A stretch of 7,115 nucleotides of DNA from CAILAD01 sp964397085 (GTDB lineage Bacteria; Patescibacteriota; Saccharimonadia; CAILAD01; BJGX01): NCBI GenBank assembly GCA_964397085.1, contig CAYNHH010000042.1:1-7115 (forward strand), in the 5' to 3' direction. The notes beneath the pieces are model-generated. The model did not search any database and was not told the DNA's origin. It worked only from the letters and a program-made list of their open reading frames with translations. The translations under genes and the position numbers were made by a program. Positions 6,501-7,115 of this stretch are shown here, piece after piece. Positions within the stretch are counted from its first letter, which is position 1; every line of letters starts with the position of its first letter.

Positions 6501-7068
6501 CACCCCAAGCACCTTCATTTAAGACCCAAGCAATAAAGATGATTATAGGTGCTACAATTACAAGTATCGCAATTGCAGAATATTTGAGTGCACCTCTTAC
6601 ACCACCAACTTTTTCTAGGACTACCCCAGCTCCCGGAGCCACATAGTTTAAGCCTGCTTCTGCGGCTGCATCAACATCTTTTTCTGCATTACCCTTTTTT
6701 TCTTCCGCTTCCTTGTCGGCTTTTCTGACTGGCCCGCTACCTGCACCGGGAATTTTGCCACCACCAGGAGCTCCACCTGCGCCCGATGCGCCGCCACCAC
6801 TACTGCCACCACTCCCCGCTGCTTTTAGGCCTTGCCTAAAGGCCTCATGAGCCTTGTCGCTATTGCTCCCTTCTTTGCCCGCGCCTTTAGCCATAGCATC
6901 AAGGGTAGGATTACCACTTGTATTTAGATTGTCAGAGTTGTATCCCATTCTTTCTTTTTGCGAACCCGTAGTAGTTGGGCTTATAGGCATATCCTCAGGT
7001 TCTCGAAGACCACCACCCTCTTGGAGTAGTTCATCTGGATTAATCTCTGGGCTGGTTTTTGTTGCCAT
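3571..7068 (-). CDS. Giant single-pass membrane protein with C-terminal NlpC/P60-type peptidase, 1165 aa
   Basis: This is the first gene of the operon. The start is bounded by an in-frame TGA two codons upstream (7072-7074). Residues 1-160 are hydrophilic and low in complexity, with a Gly/Ser/Ala run at about 84-112 and a charged K/E/A stretch at 113-137. One membrane helix spans about 163-184 (YSAIAILVIVAPIIIFIAWV), preceded by basic residues, so the N-terminus should be cytoplasmic and the rest external. Residues about 185-970 are a long ectodomain that I do not recognise, with an amphipathic stretch near 608-625. A Gly linker (973-985) leads to an NlpC/P60-like domain (about 990-1160): IDCSSFVAVM (C1043), KPGDIVTMSDHMGVV (H1113) and a polar third residue near STGQDG (Q1135). 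This family cuts peptidoglycan stem peptides. All 11 cysteines lie after the membrane helix. A secretion or conjugation component is possible, but no VirB-type signature is visible. Topology and the peptidase domain are well supported; the function of the ectodomain is unknown. Confidence 0.88.
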   Translation of the reverse strand: MATKTSPEINPDELLQEGGGLREPEDMPISPTTTGSQKERMGYNSDNLNTSGNPTLDAMAKGAGKEGSNSDKAHEAFRQGLKAAGSGGSSGGGASGAGGAPGGGKIPGAGSGPVRKADKEAEEKKGNAEKDVDAAAEAGLNYVAPGAGVVLEKVGGVRGALKYSAIAILVIVAPIIIFIAWVLNEGAWGALTHVLTDKKTREFALQIADNWSQNNGLVNGAVNVAEKLNDLTLHENGNTAIAVEPAVKPEPGSIEEKFQKIDWAKSQFQTLGKDDCRYDFELQKVTNSEGKVRSIPKAVKDKQTGKTTPVDQLDSNTAAGYCIAQKYPIYNMLWRQPTARALNKKANVYLNYAAPKDSKDIEGDNTEVDKYVYDKTITRVAPTPKDSLDFGPFVEDINAIERQYAFEVKQWNDTHPGDQIPFDENKRDIPKGMQKMFDDMKDGKSPYEIKVQDYVNVPTKDTSNGSAVVPTGIALSICPYVYAFLDTGNDNQERAVAAAHNARLAIESRLSAAERDSTKSLTLTDTRKADALSNKESNASIQQNDNWASSTAYSIDVYNNLKGEPMNPEGTHNTAYNVALNYKSAPMNNIKKACPLISEAGKVNNQSDGIFGSIFNSFANLFQNLTQETGKDGNQIMVEGYDDLKKEIVKKSTGVFTSPSDFGLEQIITSYVRTGSSTAVSGLEPGPNNYNRQSMGLRQIMNDYTIGIGGRFLDETESKDLAIRADNLDRQQQRENGIAFRLFNTTNIHSLASIFQQNTLTPNTTKTAVIGSFKSLLNPLRSLADIHSNLTFYTTGIRNRAFAADVTGDEYFKIETAGFTPKELALDPVENAHIIDAIKKDTTPATQAKRTKLTNYDACFKEKIPTAVYFDITQKPVVNDKGSITGYREFFTYFPDKSRELDANKVPKNDTPDSAFNKFADCKFLLQDAKDLNNPDQLLAIRYRLYLYYNTQLDYLAKLSSDESDDSIYANAAGGGSNGPGGGSAECQSAQGLEKIPCEGLKYVALDYDNSHHNVRAEGVKVYRDRCTNDKLGTPSASCNIDCSSFVAVMLYDAFGIAPDFPTGLELFVGGSAGTEAGKIFTVNDQSLSSKLFKEINIDTELKPGDIVTMSDHMGVVKSFDVTTKKAETVESTGQDGPVKYDWNNIHQEGFNRAFRYIGPGAPSS

Positions 7069-7115
7069 ATCTCACAAAACTCTTATGGTATTAAAGCTAT
7101 CTTATATTGTAGCAA
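7069..7115 (-). promoter_or_regulatory. Upstream region of the operon with probable extended -10 promoter
   Basis: Read on the minus strand, this region begins TTGCTACAAT. The bases TGC-TACAAT (7114-7106) fit an extended -10 element (TGn-TATAAT with one mismatch). Transcription would start near 7098-7099, leaving a leader of about 30 nucleotides before the ATG at 7068. A -35 element would lie outside the window. Overlapping TATAAG and TAAGAT sequences just downstream are alternative -10 hexamers. The ribosome-binding site is weak: AAGAG (7080-7084) ends 11 bases before ATG, and GTGAG is too close to be ideal. No operator-like palindrome is visible in the part seen. Confidence 0.45.

Noticed and set aside
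6733..6816. Tandem DNA repeat in the Gly-rich segment of the 1165-residue protein
   Set aside because: The bases are biased (many CCA/CCG/GCC triplets on the plus strand) but show no regular repeat unit; it is simple amino-acid low complexity.

Overview
The window looks like chromosomal DNA from a low-GC bacterium with very compact coding. The gene style suggests Candidate Phyla Radiation bacteria, most likely a Saccharibacteria (TM7) relative. This assignment is inference from protein architecture (phage-tail-type lysozyme plus CHAP enzymes, PEGA and Ig-like single-pass proteins, a giant single-pass NlpC/P60 protein, nearly every gene overlapping the next), not from a marker gene. TGA acts as an ordinary stop at three gene ends, so a TGA=Gly code (Gracilibacteria/Absconditabacteria) is not supported.

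Left edge, plus strand (1-332): the last 27 codons of a protein resembling the C-terminus of RecF, overlapping by ATGA a small 83-residue protein that resembles the C-terminal half of DUF721/DciA-type replication proteins. The recF-DUF721 order is common near bacterial replication origins, so this edge may be close to oriC.

Rest of the window, minus strand (7068 down to 334): one tightly coupled four-gene operon, read from right to left. It starts at a probable extended -10 promoter at the right edge. The genes are (1) a 1165-residue single-pass protein with a disordered, Gly-rich cytoplasmic N-terminus, a roughly 790-residue ectodomain I do not recognise, and a C-terminal NlpC/P60 cysteine peptidase; (2) a 245-residue membrane-anchored PEGA-domain protein; (3) a 598-residue secreted protein combining an SGNH esterase, a phage-tail-type lysozyme and a CHAP amidase/endopeptidase; (4) a 235-residue membrane-anchored protein with a bacterial Ig-like domain. 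Junctions are ATGA, TAATG and TAATG overlaps.

All four operon products carry an N-terminal membrane segment or signal peptide and face outside the cytoplasm. Together they offer four putative peptidoglycan-modifying activities and two anchored binding or scaffold proteins. The most economical reading is a cell-wall-remodelling or wall-penetrating apparatus, for example the wall-opening part of a secretion, conjugation or pilus system, or a host-directed system of an epibiont. The window contains no ATPase or channel gene, so the wider machine is not shown here. Almost no non-coding DNA is present: 47 bases at the right edge and one base between the convergent gene groups. I saw no tRNA, rRNA, CRISPR array, insertion sequence or clear terminator.
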